A stretch of 64,000 nucleotides of DNA from CAVSNH01 sp963729275 (GCA_963729275.1 CAVSNH010000004.1:248001-312000), one strand, 5' to 3'. Positions 17,157 through 26,951 are shown, counted from the stretch's first letter. Numbers and translations: made by a program. Notes: a model not told the origin generated them from the letters alone.

Positions 17157-17737
17157 TCAGGGATCAACGGGATCGGCCGCCTCTGACGCATCGGTCAATG
17201 ACTCCAGCACCGCGCTCAGTTCGTCCTGGCCGCCCAACCCCGAGGCGTCGACCAACCCTTCGATGCAAGCCCGTTGGCCTTACCGTTCGACCCGTGCTCG
17301 GCGGCCCCCAGTTCCTCCATATCGAGCTCGACCAAGCTGCGCCCGAGGGCCTCGGCCTCGCCAGTCCTCGGTGCCCCGCGGGTTCGTCCGCCTGCTCCCA
17401 TCTCCTTACGGGCCCTTCCCGAACGCCGGTCCCCTTCGCTCGCCGGGCCGAATAGACGGTCCAGGTAGTCAGTGATCTGTTCCTCGGAAGCGACCACAGA
17501 GATGAAGTCACGTCCGATGGCCTCTCGGATGGCATCGTGCCCGTCATCGTCATCAGGATCGGCGATGGCGATGACCGGCGTCCCGAACTTGCGCTTGATG
17601 GCCACCATGTGGTGCTGACGAGCGAGCCCGGCGGGAAGGATCTCGCTGGCGGCAGGATCGACCCCGTAGTTGTCGAGGTCCACGAACTCGAGGTCGTGTT
17701 CGCTCGCGAGATGCCGAACGGCATCAACGTCAGCCAT
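17157..17737 (-). CDS. Stand-alone MshEN (GspE N-terminal) domain protein (frame break)
   Basis: Small protein made of one MshEN-type domain and an acidic tail, upstream of pilB and probably co-transcribed. The domain includes ASEHDLEFVDLDNYGVDP, LPAGLARQHHMVAI and TPVIAIADPDDDD, closely like the N-terminal part of the PilB encoded next to it. MshEN domains can bind cyclic di-GMP; here it may act as a regulator of PilB/PilT, or it may be a split-off copy. The frame runs to 17216, but after about 17262 another frame reads GLVDASGLGGQDELSAVLES and stops at 17157, a family-like acidic end. I therefore place one indel there. Confidence 0.65.
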
Positions 17738-18177
17738 GCCTCCTCATCGGCAGACTGAGGCACGACATTGAACATCAATCACCAGGACCGGAGCCCGGGA
17801 CCCACGCCTGGGCCAGCTCCTCGGCCGGACACTTCGATCGGGCCCGTCGGCCGGCCCTTCGAAGGTCGGCCGGGCTCGACGATTGCCATTCTGCGGCTGA
17901 CCCGCTCCCGCAAGCAGCCCGGACCGTCCTTTCCGATGGCCTAAGGGAGGCCACCGAACTGGTCGATAGCTAGTCCGGGCCGGTGCCCGATGCCCTCATC
18001 CGCGCCCCGAGCACGTGGTCCGGCCCGGAGGGGGCAGGACCGCAGGCGAGGACGAGCGACGTGGACACCAAAGGACGATCGAGAACGGCCACTCTGCGAC
18101 TTCCCTTGCCCGTCCCCCGTTCCGTGCCGATTCTCCGGTCTGCACAACCTGCCGGCGTCGTGAGCTTGGATGTTGCC
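17738..18177. other. Divergent promoter region, pilB operon / pilD
   Basis: A 440-bp GC-rich region without a supported gene, between the minus-strand MshEN-pilB-pilT operon and plus-strand pilD. Promoters for both must lie here. A perfect dyad CCTTCGAAGG at 17856-17865 sits in a GGCCGG-rich context. I looked for a GEMM-type cyclic di-GMP riboswitch on both strands and saw no convincing match. Confidence 0.4.
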
Positions 18178-18996
18178 ATGGGAACTCATGACACCTCACT
18201 CCTGACCGTCGTGGTGGTGATGGCCGGTGTGGCCGGCCTGGTCGTCGGATCGTTCCTCAATGTCGTCGTCTATCGGGTGCCCCTCGGGCTCTCGGTGTCA
18301 AAGCCGAGGTCGTTCTGCCCCGACTGCCATCGGCAGTTGGCCTGGTGGGAGAACGTCCCACTGATCTCCTGGATCGTGCTGCGGGGGCGTTGCCGGGTCT
18401 GCGGGCTCTCCATCTCGCTCCGCTACCCAGCCGTTGAGCTGGCCACCGGATTGGTGTTCGCCCTGGTTGCCTGGGCCTGGCGCGGCACTCTCCCGGCAGC
18501 CGGCTACTGCTGCTTGGCCGCGTCGATGATCGCCATCCTGCTCATCGAATGCTCCGGTCACCGTGCCCCCTGGCCGTGGCCGGGATTGGGACCGGGCTCG
18601 GCCTGCCCTTCTTCGCCGCCGCCGCCATCTGGGAGGCGGACTGGCGGACGTTCGTCGGCCCGTTGGCCGGAGCGATCATCGGCCTGGCCGTCGTCACCAT
18701 CCTCCGGCAGCTTGACCCCAAGGCTCGTGACCCTCGAACGTCCGGTCGAAGCGCCGTGCTCATTGCCGGCTGCTGGCTCGGCGGGATGGAGGCGGACCCC
18801 GTCGTCGTCGCCGCCGTGGTCGGAGCCGGGACCTACACGCTCTGCGCCCTGGCCGTTTGGGTGTCCAGCCGCCAGACGGGTTCGAGTGGCCCCGGCGGCC
18901 GGTGCCTCGTTCGCCGTCTCGGCCGCTGCGGCTCCGTTGGCCGTCACGGTGTCGGCCGCGCTGCTCGCGGCCCTCGTGGCCCAGGGATGGCGGTGA
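18178..18996 (+). CDS. pilD: Prepilin peptidase PilD, frame-broken, catalytic Asp not evident
   Basis: Bifunctional membrane peptidase/methylase family that processes type IV prepilins. The N-terminal part is typical: VVGSFLNVVVYRVPLGLSVS, then the four-cysteine site FCPDC...CRVCG, and SLRYPAVELATGLVFALVAW. The frame changes near 18545, then runs in a second frame (PLAVAGIGTGLGLPFFAAAA, GAIIGLAVVTIL, GCWLGGMEADPVVVAAVVGA) to about 18870, where it returns to the first frame for the last membrane segment. In this reconstruction the first catalytic Asp is replaced (IECSGHR where IDxxxxR is expected) and no GxGD precedes the AGCWLG segment. Either sequence error hides them or the enzyme is degenerate. 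The start is ATG 18178. Confidence 0.72.
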   Translation: MGTHDTSLLTVVVVMAGVAGLVVGSFLNVVVYRVPLGLSVSKPRSFCPDCHRQLAWWENVPLISWIVLRGRCRVCGLSISLRYPAVELATGLVFALVAWAWRGTLPAAGYCCLAASMIAILLIECSGHRAPWPWPGLGPGSACPSSPPPPSGRRTGGRSSARWPERSSAWPSSPSSGSLTPRLVTLERPVEAPCSLPAAGSAGWRRTPSSSPPWSEPGPTRSAPWPFGCPAARRVRVAPAAGASFAVSAAAAPLAVTVSAALLAALVAQGWR

Positions 18997-19092
18997 CACC
19001 GATGGGTAGATCCCATGCCCGCGGTCGCAGCATCCGAAGGGGGCCGAGCCCTCGCCACCTGAACGCCGACGGGCCCGAAGTCTCCGAGGACC

Positions 19093-19750
19093 GTGCTAGT
19101 CGTCGACGATCACGAACTGCTACGAGCCGGCACACGGCAAATCCTCGAGCAGGCCGACGGCTTCGACGTGATCGGCGAGGCGGCGGACGGTGGCAGCGCC
19201 GTCCGGCTCGTGCGGGAGCTGGGCCCGGACGTCGTACTGGTCGACATCCGGCTGCCCGACGGGAACGGGATCGATGTCGCCCGCAAGATCCTGGCGCTCG
19301 AGGCTCCGCCGATTGTCCTCGTCCTCAGCGCCTACGACGACGAGCACTATGTCCGCGCCGCACTGGCGGCCGGTGTCTCGGGGTACCTGTTGAAGACCAT
19401 TCCGGCCGACGAGCTCGTTCGGCTCGTCCGAGCTGCGTGCGACGATCCGGTGAACGTCATCGACGTGCCTTCCCCAGGCGGCTCGTCCGTCCCTCGGTCA
19501 CCAGTGGGACGACGTCTCACTCACCGCTCGGGAGCGTGATGTCGTCCGTCTGGCCGTCCGCGGGCTGGCGAACAAGCAGATCGCCCGCCAGCTGAGCATC
19601 AGCCCGCGGACCGTCGAAGGGCACCTCAACCACATCTTCGAGAAGGTGCACGCCGGGTCCAGAACCGAGCTGGTCCACTATGCACTCAGCCACGGACTGT
19701 TCCCCACGGGCTCGGCCGGCCGAACCGATCCGTCCGGGCACACTGGATGA
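19093..19750 (+). CDS. NarL/LuxR-family response regulator (frame break)
   Basis: Two-component response regulator. The receiver domain has the acidic pair in MLVVDDHE, phosphoacceptor Asp in VVLVDIRLPDGNGID, and the conserved Lys in GYLLKTIPADEL. After a frame change near 19508 the LuxR-type helix-turn-helix follows: LTARERDVVRLAVRGLANKQ then IARQLSISPRTVEGHLNHIF. The stop TGA overlaps the histidine kinase ATG (ATGA, 19747-19750), so the pair is one operon. It sits between pilus genes and may control pilus expression, but the target is unknown. The start is GTG 19093, placing the domain at the usual position. Confidence 0.85.
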
Positions 19751-21375
19751 CGGGCATGAACGGTCTCCGCTCGTCGCCGACTGCGCCACCCTCGGACCGA
19801 GGTCCTTCGCCCCACTTCGTCGACATGACTCCGGATCCGGCATCCGAGCTCTCCGGGCCGACGCAAGAATCCCGCAGTCCTCTCCGTCTCCTCGCCATGG
19901 ACCAGCTCGTGGTTCTGGCTGCTCCAACTGGTCATCCTGGCCGTGTCCCTGGTCAAGGTGGCGGTCGTCGTACACCTCGGCCTGAGCGCCACGGCACCGG
20001 CGGTCGAGTACTCGACGCTGCTGATCTTCCTGCCGCTCACCACCCTGGGGGCGCTCGCCTTCGGGCTGAAGGGTGCACTCATCAGCTGCGGGTGGACCCT
20101 TGTCCTCTCCGTCCCCTTGCTGACGGAGGCAATCGGACAGCACCGACCCTCGGTCGCCGTAGCCGAAGTCCTACAGCTGGCCGTCCTTGTGGCCGTCGGG
20201 CTGGCGACCGGTTGGGTGGTCGGCGCCGAACGTCGCACCCGGCGTGCTCGTCCAGCGATCACTCCTCGCTTCGGCGCACGCCAAAGCCGTGTATCGGGAC
20301 CTGTTCGACTCGAACACCTCCCCCATCCTGGTCGTCGACGGGACCGGCAGCGTGATCGACGCCAACGCCACGGCCGTGCGGGCATTCGGCATTCCGGCTG
20401 CCTTCGCCCAATCGGTGTCGCATCCCTCGCCCGAGCAGGCTCCGCTCCGCTTGATCGACGTGGTGGGCGCCGAGGCGGCGGGCGAGATCCTGGGCGGGCT
20501 CCTCTCCAGCGCAAGCCATGCCATTCCGCGGCGACGGGACGACGCCAGCGCCGGGAGCCGGCGACGTCCACGGATACGGGTCCGATGCCGCCTGTCGAGA
20601 TCCCGTTCAACGGGCACCCCACCCTGTTCCGACCGAGCTACGACCGCCCTCGCCGACATCTGGGACGAACGCCGGATGCAGGTGGTGTTCCAGGACGTGA
20701 CCGAGGAGCGACGGCAGCGCGAGTTGGTCGAAACGTTCGCCGCACACGTCATCCTCGGCCAGGAGGAGGAGCGCCAACGGATCTCCCAGGAGCTGCACGA
20801 CGGTCCGCTGCAGAACTTGATCCACCTGTGTCGTCAGATCGATGGGTCGACCAGTCGAACGGGGCCATGACCACTACGGACGAGCTTCGGAGAGAGCACT
20901 GAGGGCCTGGTCGCAGGAGATCCGGAGCATCTCCCGCGGCCTTCGGCCATCGGCGCTCGACGATCTCGGCCTGGTCGCCTCCATCGGGCAGCTGCTCACC
21001 GATGCCGAGCGGCGACATCACATCGCCACCTCATTCGGAGTCACCGGCCAGGAACGGCGGCTGCCGTCCGACGTCGAACTGGCGCTCTTCCGGATCGCCC
21101 AGGAAGCGCTCTCCAACATCGAGCGCCACGCCGCCGCTCGTACCGTGGCCGTCGGCCTCGACTTCGAAGGCGGGGGGCTTCGCCTTCTGGTCAAGGACGA
21201 CGGGATCGGCTTCTCCCCCGACACGACCCGCCGGGCGTCGGCCAACCAGTCGTTGGGCATCTCGGGGATGGCCGAGCGGGCCAACCTCATCGGTGCCCGC
21301 CTCGTCGTTCACTCCCGGCCCGGCTCTGGCACTTCGATCGACGTGCAAGTCCCGGCTGCGGTTCTCGGCGAGTAA
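19747..21375 (+). CDS. NarL-type membrane histidine kinase, several frame breaks
   Basis: Sensor kinase partner of the regulator overlapping it by 4 nt. Reading across frame changes gives three membrane helices (for example WFWLLQLVILAVSLVKVAVV and LLIFLPLTTLGALAFGLKGA), a PAS domain (YRDLFDSNTSPILVVDGTGS), the HisKA_3 box (QRISQELHDGPLQNLIHLCR) with the phospho-His, then a HATPase domain with N box FRIAQEALSNIERHA and G boxes DDGIGFSP and LGISGMAERANLIGARL. At least four single-base frame changes lie between 19900 and 20870; the last 500 bp are intact. So many breaks in one gene could mean a pseudogene, but their density fits the indel problem seen in neighbours. Confidence 0.75.
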
Positions 21376-21533
21376 CTGAGCTGCCGGCCGCACTTTCAGT
21401 GTCTATCTGGGCATTCTCCTCGTATTTCCGCAGTAACTTGCCGCCTGGCAAGGGCCTCATCCGCTCCGCAACTGTCACTCAACCGACATGAAATCGAGGT
21501 TGGAGCCTCATCAATTCGTGGGATACTGGCTCC

Positions 21534-21830
21534 GTGGATGAGATCGTGATCGAGTCCTGCCACAGCACGTGGATCATCGACATGGAGCACTACCGCTTCC
21601 GTCGGTTGGTCAAGGGATCGGATTCCCGGACCAGCCCCGCATCCACCGAGTGGCAGCCCTGCTACGGAGTGGAGATCGACCCCTTGTCCGAGTCGTTCGT
21701 CGTGCTGCTCAATCCCGAGGGGACGAGGCTGCTCCGGAGCTGGCGCCACGTCGAGCACTGCACGCAGTGCGGCGGTGAGGCCACCTCCGAGCTCTCCCTC
21801 CGCGACCTCCGCTCGGCCGTCCGAGGCTGA
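21534..21830 (+). CDS. Small conserved-looking hypothetical protein
   Basis: A 98-residue protein starting at GTG 21534. It contains ESCHSTWIIDMEHYRFRRL, an aromatic core with YGVEIDPLSESFVVLLNPEG and a CTQCGG motif near the end, together three to four cysteines that could bind a metal. The mixed alpha/beta composition and normal codon use argue for a real gene. I do not recognise the family. It lies between the histidine kinase and moaC (opposite strand) with 36 bp to the moaC stop. No function is proposed. Confidence 0.6.
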   Translation: MDEIVIESCHSTWIIDMEHYRFRRLVKGSDSRTSPASTEWQPCYGVEIDPLSESFVVLLNPEGTRLLRSWRHVEHCTQCGGEATSELSLRDLRSAVRG

Positions 21831-21865
21831 GCCCTGTCGGCCTGGCCAGGTTGGCCGGGCTCGAG

Positions 21866-22351
21866 TCAGAGCGTCTGGTCTCGCTTCCACATGCCCGAGC
21901 TTCCCCCGACCTTCTCCCACAGCATCAACTGGCCGATGCTCATCGTGCGGTCGGTCGTCTTGCACATGTCGTAGACGGTGAGCGCGGCGATGGCACATGC
22001 CGTCATCGCCTCCATCTCCACTCCGGTTCGATCGACCGTCTCCACTTTGGACTCGACCTCGACATAGTCGTCGCCGATGGTGAAGTCGACGTAGACGGCT
22101 CCGACGAGGAGCGGGTGGCACATGGGAACCAGGTCAGCCGTCCTTTTTGCCGCCTGGATGCCGGCCACCCGGGCCGCAGCCAGAACGTCCCCTTTGGTGA
22201 TGGCGTTGTTGGCGACCTGAGCTGTCGTCTCCGGCTTCATCGAGACCCGGCAGCGCGCCGTCGCCCGCCGATGCGTGGCCTCCTTCGGGGACACGTCGAC
22301 CATGCGGGTGCCGCTGAACGGGTCCAGGTGGCTCAGGCTGCGATCGGTCAC
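21866..22351 (-). CDS. moaC: Cyclic pyranopterin monophosphate synthase MoaC
   Basis: Second enzyme of molybdenum cofactor synthesis; it converts the MoaA product 3',8-cyclo-GTP to cyclic pyranopterin monophosphate in the cytoplasm. The family core is complete: MVDVSPKEATHRRATARCRV, KGDVLAAARVAGIQAAKRT, LVPMCHPLLV, DRTGVEMEAMTACAIAALTV and YDMCKTTDRTM, which includes the catalytic Lys/His/Asp region. Length 161 is normal. No other moa gene is close by. It is convergent with the small plus-strand gene before it. Confidence 0.95.
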   Translation of the reverse strand: MTDRSLSHLDPFSGTRMVDVSPKEATHRRATARCRVSMKPETTAQVANNAITKGDVLAAARVAGIQAAKRTADLVPMCHPLLVGAVYVDFTIGDDYVEVESKVETVDRTGVEMEAMTACAIAALTVYDMCKTTDRTMSIGQLMLWEKVGGSSGMWKRDQTL

Positions 22352-22451
22352 CGGCTCAGTCTACGGGAGCACCCGGAATCGGACGGGATTGGCACTCACT
22401 CGGGTAGACTGCTAGCCAATGGCCAGGAACGGCCCAAGTGGAGGAGCACCG

Positions 22452-22840
22452 GTGCCCACCTACGAGTATCGCTGTGAGCACTGCGATGAGAATTTCGACG
22501 TCGTGCAGTCGTTCCACGACAATCCACTCAGTCCTGCCCGACATGCGGATCGCCGGTGCGCAAGGTCTTCGGCAACGTGGGCATCGTGTTCAAGGGGAGC
22601 GGCTTCTACAAGAATGACAGCCGCGACAAGAAGGTGCGGGCCGGCGCTGAGAAGGGCGACGGCGCCTCGGCGGGCGCCACCGAAAGCGGTGGGAAGCCGG
22701 CCCCGTCGGCCGGCGAGAAGGCGCCGGCGAGCACCAGCAACGGCTCCGGGTCGGCCGACGGCGCCACCCCGGCCGGGACGTCCTCGTCCGGCAAGAAGCG
22801 AGCTGCCTCCTCCCCGGCATCGACGGCCAAAAGGGACTGA
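22452..22840 (+). CDS. FmdB-family zinc ribbon protein (frame break)
   Basis: Small protein beginning with the FmdB zinc ribbon: VPTYEYRCEHCDENFDVVQS (GTG start 22452), then, in a second frame after about 22525, CPTCGSPVRKVFGNVGIVFK and GSGFYKNDSR. The two CxxC pairs are intact once one base is restored. A Ser/Ala/Gly/Lys-rich tail of about 65 residues follows. The family was named for a putative regulator of a formamidase operon, but its function is generally unknown. It precedes pilT in the same direction. Confidence 0.8.
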
Positions 22841-22950
22841 CACCTCCGCCGGACACGGTTGTCCCGCACTGCTCGCCGGCGACCGACGAGGTCGTGGATC
22901 GACACGAAGTGTGGTGAGATCCTCGCTTTGCGCGCGTCGGTCATCGTAGA

Positions 22951-24076
22951 ATGGGTGTCGTGGACCAGGCGGATCTCGACCGATTACTCGTCATGCTGGC
23001 CGAGCTCGATGGCTCTGACCTGCACATCAAAGCCGGCGCCCCGCCGCGAATGCGCATCGCCGGGGCACTGCGGACCCTCGATGACGAGCCGTCGTTCACG
23101 GTGGATGAGACGGCGTCGCTCGCCGACTCGATCATGTCCAAGGCGGTCCGCGAGACCTTCGAGGAACGGCACGAGGTCGACTTCGCCTATGCCCTGCACG
23201 GCACCGCCCGGTTCCGGGTCAATGCCTACTACCAGCGTTCATCGGTAGCACTGGCCATGCGGCGAGTCCGGCCCAACGCCGCGACGGTCGAGGAGCTGGG
23301 CATACCCGAGGTCGTGAGCCGGTTGGCCGAGGAGCAGCGTGGCCTGGTGCTCGTGACCGGGCCTACCGGATCGGGGAAGACGACGACCCTGGCCGCCATG
23401 GTCGACCATATCAACCACCTCCGGTCGTGCCACATCGTGACCATCGAAGACCCAATCGAGTACCTGCATACCGACGACTTGGCCGCCATCGACCAGCGTG
23501 AAGTCGGTTTCGACACCAACTCCTTCTCCTCCGCCATGCGGGTGGTGCTGCGGCAGGACCCTGACGTCATCCTGGTCGGCGAGATGCGGGACGCCGAGAC
23601 CGTCTCTGCGGCGCTCACAGCTGCCGAGACCGGTCACCTCGTGTTGTCGACCCTGCACACCATCAACGCCACCGAGACGATCAACCGCATCGTCGACTTC
23701 TTCCCGCCCTATCAGCAAACCCAGGTGCGCGTGACCCTGGCTGGGTCGTTGAAGGGAATCGTCTGCCAGCGACTGCTGACCACGGCCGATGAGAAGAACC
23801 GGGTCCCGGCCGTGGAAATCCTGGTCGTCAATGGACGCATCCAGCAGGCCATCATCGACCCTCTCATCACCGGCGACATCGAGGAGATCGTGGCCGACGG
23901 CGAATACTACGGGATGCTCACCTTTGACCAGTCGCTGGTCACGCTTGGTCGATTCCCAGAGAATCACGTTGGCCGAAGCGATGGCAGCGGCGTCCAACCC
24001 CCACGATCTCCGGGTGATGCTCGAGCAGAAGGGGATCATGAAGACGGGGCAGTTCGTCGGCGTCAGCCCGACCTGA
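22951..24076 (+). CDS. pilT: Type IV pilus retraction ATPase PilT (late frame break)
   Basis: Conventional PilT retraction motor, 375 residues. It has an N-terminal PAS-like domain with DGSDLHIKAGAPPRMRIAG, Walker A GPTGSGKTT (137-145), Asp box VTIEDPIEYLH, Walker B VILVGEMRD, and the His box AETGHLVLSTLHTINATETI; the C-terminal QRLL segment is present. The frame changes near 23945 and the normal end (RITLAEAMAAASNPHDLRVM) is read in another frame to 24076; deleting one G restores it. It is first in the plus-strand block pilT-pilMNO. The operon at 13643 carries a second PilT with an extra MshEN domain, so the two motors probably differ in control. Confidence 0.9.
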
Positions 24077-24428
24077 CGATCACCGTCGGAGCCGGCTCGC
24101 ACTCGGGCCGTCTTCAAGTTCCCTCGCTCCCTCCATCCCTTCCATCCTCACGGACTGACGGAGAACGCTCCCGGAGTTGGGGGCACCGCGGAGCTTGGGA
24201 TTCGGCCTGACAATCGTGGCTTCTCACGACCGTGGTTACGCCTCGTCCCGGATCTCAAGGTCGCGGCGGTTCGATCCGATACACCCTCAGACAGTCTGGT
24301 GCTGTCTCAGGGCAGCGCCAGAGCGTCCATTGACGATTGATGGCATTGGCGAGAGGACCGGAGACCACCGTGACAAAGGTGACATCGCGCCCAGCGTGGC
24401 TTCGGCGTGAGGTGAAGGGGGCGTTCAG
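24077..24428. other. Gap between pilT and pilM
   Basis: 352 bp without a supported gene. An inverted repeat AGACAG-(7 nt)-CTGTCT lies at 24289-24307 and could be a weak terminator or operator. A pilM promoter is likely here because the spacing is too long for simple read-through. Confidence 0.4.
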
Positions 24429-25472
24429 ATGGCACATCTGACGGTTGGTCTCGATATCGGTACCAGCGCCGTACGCGCCGCTGAACTCGACGTGTCCCAC
24501 GCCAAGCCGGTGCTTCTCACCTACGGCCAGGTCGGGCTGCCGCTCGGCTCCATCGTCGATGGCGAGATCCGTGACAGCACGGCCGTGACCGAGGCCATCA
24601 GGAAGCTGTGGAAGAACGGCCAGTTCTCCGGCTCGACCGTCGTTGTGGGGATTGCCGGCCTGCGGGCCATTACCCGCGAGATCGACCTTCCCTACGTTCC
24701 CGACAACGAGGTCGACAGCGCCGTCCGGTTCCAGTCCGAAGAGGTCATCCCGTTCCCACCCGAGCAGACGATCCTCTCGTCACAGGTCCTCTCCGACTAC
24801 ACGTCGCCGGATGGCGACAAGATGCGGCGGGTCCTCGTCGCCGCCGCCCACGCCGATCTGGTCAGCGGTGTGATCGATGCGGTCGAGAAGGCCGGGCTCA
24901 CCGTCGAGGGCGTCGACCTCATCTCCTCCGCTCTGGTTCGCGCCATCGGCGGGCAGGAGGCGACCGAACAGCCCGAGGCCATCGTCTCTGTCGGAGCCGG
25001 CCTCACCGTCGTCGTCATCCACCAGCAGGGACGGCCGCAGTTCGTCCGCACCGTGGGCGCCGGAGGAAACGCGACCACTGCAGCCATCTCGGCCGCCCTC
25101 GACCTGCCGATCAACGACGCCGAGGCCGTCAAGCGCAGGATGGGCGAGGACTCAACCCAGATGCAGGCCGCCAGTCGGGCCGCCATGGCGTCGATGCAGG
25201 ACCTCGTGAGCGAGATCAAGAACTCGGTCCAGTACTTCGCGTCGCTCCCAGGGCGCCTTCCGGTCGGCCGTGTGCTCGTCACTGGCGGGGGTACCGATCT
25301 CGAGGGCTTCGTCCCCATGTTGGAGGAGCAAGTCGGGCTTCCGGTGCTGCGGGTGTCACCACTTGACCGCGTGGACCACTCCAAGCTGGGCTTGACGGAC
25401 GAGCAGGCCTCAGAAGTCGGACCGGTCCTGGCATCACCCATCGGTCTCGCCCTCCCCGAGCCGGACAAGTCG
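24429..25472 (+). CDS. pilM: Type IV pilus assembly actin-like ATPase PilM
   Basis: Cytoplasmic actin/FtsA-like protein of the pilus alignment complex. It opens with the phosphate-1 motif VGLDIGTSAVRAAELD, followed by IVDGEIRD, VVVGIAGLRAITREIDLPYV, the family core EEVIPFPPEQTILSSQVL, the second phosphate loop IVSVGAGLTVVVIH and the adenosine motif VLVTGGGTDLEGFVPMLEEQ. About 348 residues, as usual. It binds the N-terminal tail of PilN in known systems. Its frame continues without a stop into PilN (see next entry), so it is either fused or a frame error removed its stop. Confidence 0.9.
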
Positions 25473-26158
25473 GTGAAGAAGTTCAACCTCATCCCACCCG
25501 AGGTTGCCCAGCGCATGCGCTCAAGCGCATCCAAGAGCGGACCCTGCTCGTCTGCGCCGCCGTCCTCGTTCTTCTCCTCGGATTCGGGGCATGGAAGGTC
25601 TACAAGGTCCATAGCACCGAGAACTCGGTCAATGCTCTCCAGGGAAACATCGCCACTCTCAACGCCCAGGTGCCCAAGTACGACCGACATCGTGGCGGCC
25701 AACAATGCCTACTCCGCCGGGCTGGCCACGGCGGAACAGCCGTGCTCAGCTCAGCCATCGACTGGCCACTCGCCTGGAACCAGCTCGTCAGCATCACCCC
25801 GTCGGGCGCCCAGGTGCGGCCATTCACGGGCAGACTGCTGGCACCGGGTCCGGGCTCCACCACGGCAGCGCGGCGCTCGAGCGCCACGACGCATCGAGCA
25901 CCGGCCGCCGCGGGCACGACCGCATCGGGGGTCGACACCGACGTCCGCCGCCATCGGCACCGGTTCAACTCGGCGTGATCGGACCCGGACCGGACCTGTC
26001 GATCTCAGAAGCGTGGATCAATGCCATGGCCGGATCGCACTTCTTCGCCAATCCGTTGCAAGGTGCGACAACTCAGCACTGCCGCCACGATCTCCTTCCC
26101 GTTCACGATCTCGGTCACGCCCAATGCCAGCCTCGACAAGAATGCGAGCCTCAAATGA
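25473..26158 (+). CDS. pilN: Type IV pilus protein PilN (several frame breaks)
   Basis: Single-pass membrane protein of the PilMNO complex. VKKFNLIPPEV (GTG 25473) is the short cytoplasmic motif that docks into PilM. After a frame change near 25520 come ALKRIQERT and the membrane helix LLVCAAVLVLLLGFGAWKVY, then a coiled-coil start NSVNALQGNIATLNAQVPKY. Later fragments DIVAANNAYSAGLATAEQ, IDWPLAWNQLVSITPSGAQ and SLSISEAWINAMAGSHFF-like sequence occur in different frames. The end is clear: FPFTISVTPNASLDKNASLK, stopping at 26158 and overlapping pilO by ATGA. In the given sequence no stop separates PilM from PilN. At least three indels are needed to restore the gene. Confidence 0.72.
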
Positions 26159-26916
26159 ACTCGGTCCGCGAATACCGCATGCCGTTGCTCATCGGTGGCG
26201 GGGCCCTTGTCGTCGCCCTCTTGATCTGGGTGGCTGTCATTGCGCCGCAGAACTCAAAGCTCTCCAGCTTGCAGACCAAGCAAGTCACAGTTGGCGTCGC
26301 AGCAGACTCGCTCGAGGTAAAGCTGGCTTCGCTCAAGTCGGAGAGGCAGCGGCTCTCGTCGAGCTGCGCCGACCTGCAGAAGATCGCCACGCAGATCCCG
26401 ACGCGTGCAGAGCCCGACCGACGTCGACGCCGAGGAGTCTTCCTTCGAGAGCCAGTTCAACGCGCTGACTGCCTCGTCGGGCGTCACCTTGACGCAGTTC
26501 AGCGGATTTACGCCGGCGGCCACTGCGAGCGCTGCCACCCCGACACCGACCACACCGCCGACACGATCTGGCGCGACCCATCCGATGTGACGCCGGTGCC
26601 CACCACGCTGACGGTCACCGGCAACTACGGCCAGATCTCCGCATTCATCAACGGCCTCGACAGCTTCCCCCGGCTTTTCGTGATCCAGAACTTCGCTGCT
26701 GTCGTACGGAACGCAGCGTCGCATCGAGCACATCGGGCATCCGGATCGGTACGGGAGCGGCGGGCGTGGAGCCGGACCCGCGCTGTGGGTCGGCGGCACA
26801 GCCGACCGTCGCCGTCGGCCGGCCCCTACAGCCTGGCCATCACTGGCTCCATCTACTACACGTCGGCGCCCAACGCCCTCGAGGCCTGCACCAAGGCAAC
26901 CGCCAGCTTCAAGTAG
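26155..26916 (+). CDS. pilO: Type IV pilus protein PilO (frame breaks)
   Basis: Partner of PilN. ATG 26155 lies in an ATGA overlap with the pilN stop. A short cytoplasmic stretch (MNSVREYRMP) leads to a membrane helix LLIGGGALVVALLIWVAVIA, then a coiled coil (LKSERQRLSSSCADLQKIAT). In another frame DVDAEESSFESQFNALTASS and GVTLTQFSGFTP follow, then, back in the first frame, TLTVTGNYGQISAFINGLDS with FPRLFVIQNFAAV, the typical PilO ferredoxin-like domain. Two or more further frame changes precede the end (YSLAITGSIYYTSAPNALEA). The content is a normal PilO; the breaks are probably sequence errors. Confidence 0.75.
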   Translation: MNSVREYRMPLLIGGGALVVALLIWVAVIAPQNSKLSSLQTKQVTVGVAADSLEVKLASLKSERQRLSSSCADLQKIATQIPTRAEPDRRRRRGVFLREPVQRADCLVGRHLDAVQRIYAGGHCERCHPDTDHTADTIWRDPSDVTPVPTTLTVTGNYGQISAFINGLDSFPRLFVIQNFAAVVRNAASHRAHRASGSVRERRAWSRTRAVGRRHSRPSPSAGPYSLAITGSIYYTSAPNALEACTKATASFK

Positions 26917-26951
26917 CCGCCGTCCGGCACGGCGACGGAACGGACTGCTGG

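Noticed and set aside
15616..17475. A 619-residue plus-strand open frame opposite pilB
   Set aside because: It is antisense to a gene with full PilB motifs; its composition (Arg/Asp/His/Val-rich, no domains) is typical of high-GC shadow frames.
17738..18177. Cyclic di-GMP riboswitch before the pilus genes
   Set aside because: The conserved GEMM core was not found on either strand here, nor before pilM or pilA.
24262..24280. GGTTCGATCC as a tRNA T-arm
   Set aside because: No cloverleaf, anticodon stem or acceptor pairing can be drawn around it.
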